A stretch of DNA of 14,612 bases from Muribaculaceae bacterium (GTDB lineage Bacteria > Bacteroidota > Bacteroidia > Bacteroidales > Muribaculaceae): assembly GCA_009775535.1 (NCBI GenBank), contig VSPW01000027.1, positions 1 through 14,612 of the forward strand, in the 5' to 3' direction. A model generated the notes under the pieces. That model searched no databases. It was not told where the DNA came from and saw nothing but the letters and a program-made list of their open reading frames with translations. Both the position numbers and the translations under genes were made by a program. Of the stretch, positions 13,940 through 14,612 are shown piece by piece (position 1 is the stretch's first letter; each line of letters starts with the position of its first letter).

Positions 13940-14612
13940 ATGGAATCAATCCGCCAAATATACAAAATAGGCCTAGGTCCATCAAGCAGCCATACAATGG
14001 GCCCGCGAAAGGCCGCCGGACTATTTCTGGAGAAAACACCTGGTGCGGCCAAACGCAAAATAACCCTGTACGGCTCTTTGGCCGCGACTGGACGAGGCCA
14101 CCTGACCGACAAAGCCATATTGGATGTACTGACACCCGACGCACCGGCTGCAATTGTATGGCAACCGGATGTTTTCCTGCCATTCCACCCAAACGGAATG
14201 AAATTCACCGCCATTGACAACAATGGCAGCATAATCAAAGAGGAGACTTATTATAGCATAGGAGGAGGAGATATCGTACGGGAAGGGGAATCGCGCCAGC
14301 CCGCAGACGTAATATATGACATGACCACTATAAAGGACATCCTCGAATGGTGCGACTCCACCGGACTTAGCTATTGGGAATACGTAGGGAAATGTGAAGG
14401 AGACGGGATTTGGGAGTACCTGAGAGAAGTCTGGAATGTAATGAAAGAAGCTGTGGAACGTGGCATTGAGGCTGAAGGCGTGCTGCCTGGAGGACTTGGC
14501 GTAAGACGTAAGGCCGTAAGCTATCATGTCCATGCCGCAGGGTACACCTCCAGCCTAAAAAGGCGCGGACTCGTCTATGCATATTCCCTGGCCGTAAGCG
14601 ACGAAAATGCAG
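13940..14612 (+). CDS. sdaA: L-serine ammonia-lyase, iron-sulfur type, 5' part
   Basis: The first 224 codons are present and the gene runs off the right edge with no stop. L-serine dehydratase turns L-serine into pyruvate and ammonia using a [4Fe-4S] cluster. The N-terminus has the family signature IGLGPSSSHTMGPRKAA (10-26), then YGSLAATGRGH (42-52) in the beta domain, SIGGGDI around 109-115 and GVLPGGLGVRRKA near 183-195, the start of the alpha (cluster) domain. The single-chain layout is the usual one in Bacteroides. The start at 13940 fits the signature position and the -7 box upstream. It is divergent from the sulfatase gene. Confidence 0.92.
   Translation, partial: MESIRQIYKIGLGPSSSHTMGPRKAAGLFLEKTPGAAKRKITLYGSLAATGRGHLTDKAILDVLTPDAPAAIVWQPDVFLPFHPNGMKFTAIDNNGSIIKEETYYSIGGGDIVREGESRQPADVIYDMTTIKDILEWCDSTGLSYWEYVGKCEGDGIWEYLREVWNVMKEAVERGIEAEGVLPGGLGVRRKAVSYHVHAAGYTSSLKRRGLVYAYSLAVSDENA

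Overview
The window looks like chromosomal DNA of a Bacteroidales bacterium, plausibly a gut lineage near Muribaculaceae or Bacteroides. The main support is the promoter type: several gene starts are preceded by the Bacteroidetes -7 box TAnnTTTG, some with a TTTG about 20 bases upstream. A PepSY-like lipoprotein, a tiny Hc1-type histone-like protein, a CBM9-like protein, a serine-type sulfatase and a compact menDBCE cluster fit the same phylum. Start sites lack clear Shine-Dalgarno sequences, which is also usual there. No rRNA, tRNA, insertion sequence, phage gene or CRISPR array was seen.

Layout. Bases 1-310 carry no convincing gene but hold two or three degenerate copies of a hairpin-forming repeat. 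Then on the minus strand come a PepSY-like lipoprotein with its own terminator, a 57-residue histone-like gene (1037-1210), and a tight three-gene operon transcribed leftward from about 4980: alpha/beta hydrolase, a membrane-anchored MurF-like ligase, and a D-Ala-D-Ala ligase. A short divergent promoter region (4968-5047) separates it from a six-gene plus-strand operon: LysE-type exporter, CBM9-like protein, menD, menB, menC, menE. This operon makes DHNA-CoA from isochorismate. menF, menA and the final methylase are not here, and no gene is clearly menH.

A Crp/Fnr-family regulator converges on menE. Its promoter is back-to-back with a strong plus-strand promoter driving an apparent structured non-coding RNA of about 280 nt (11872-12155), which ends in a 13-bp terminator hairpin. 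Next come a minus-strand lipoprotein sulfatase with its own terminator and, divergent from it, the 5' part of an iron-sulfur L-serine dehydratase gene that runs off the window.

The two most interesting items are the hydrolase/MurF-like/Ddl operon, whose Mur ligase has a membrane domain in place of the UDP-binding domain and so may act on a lipid-linked acceptor, and the structured RNA, which may be the local 6S-type RNA and has two mutually exclusive pairings.
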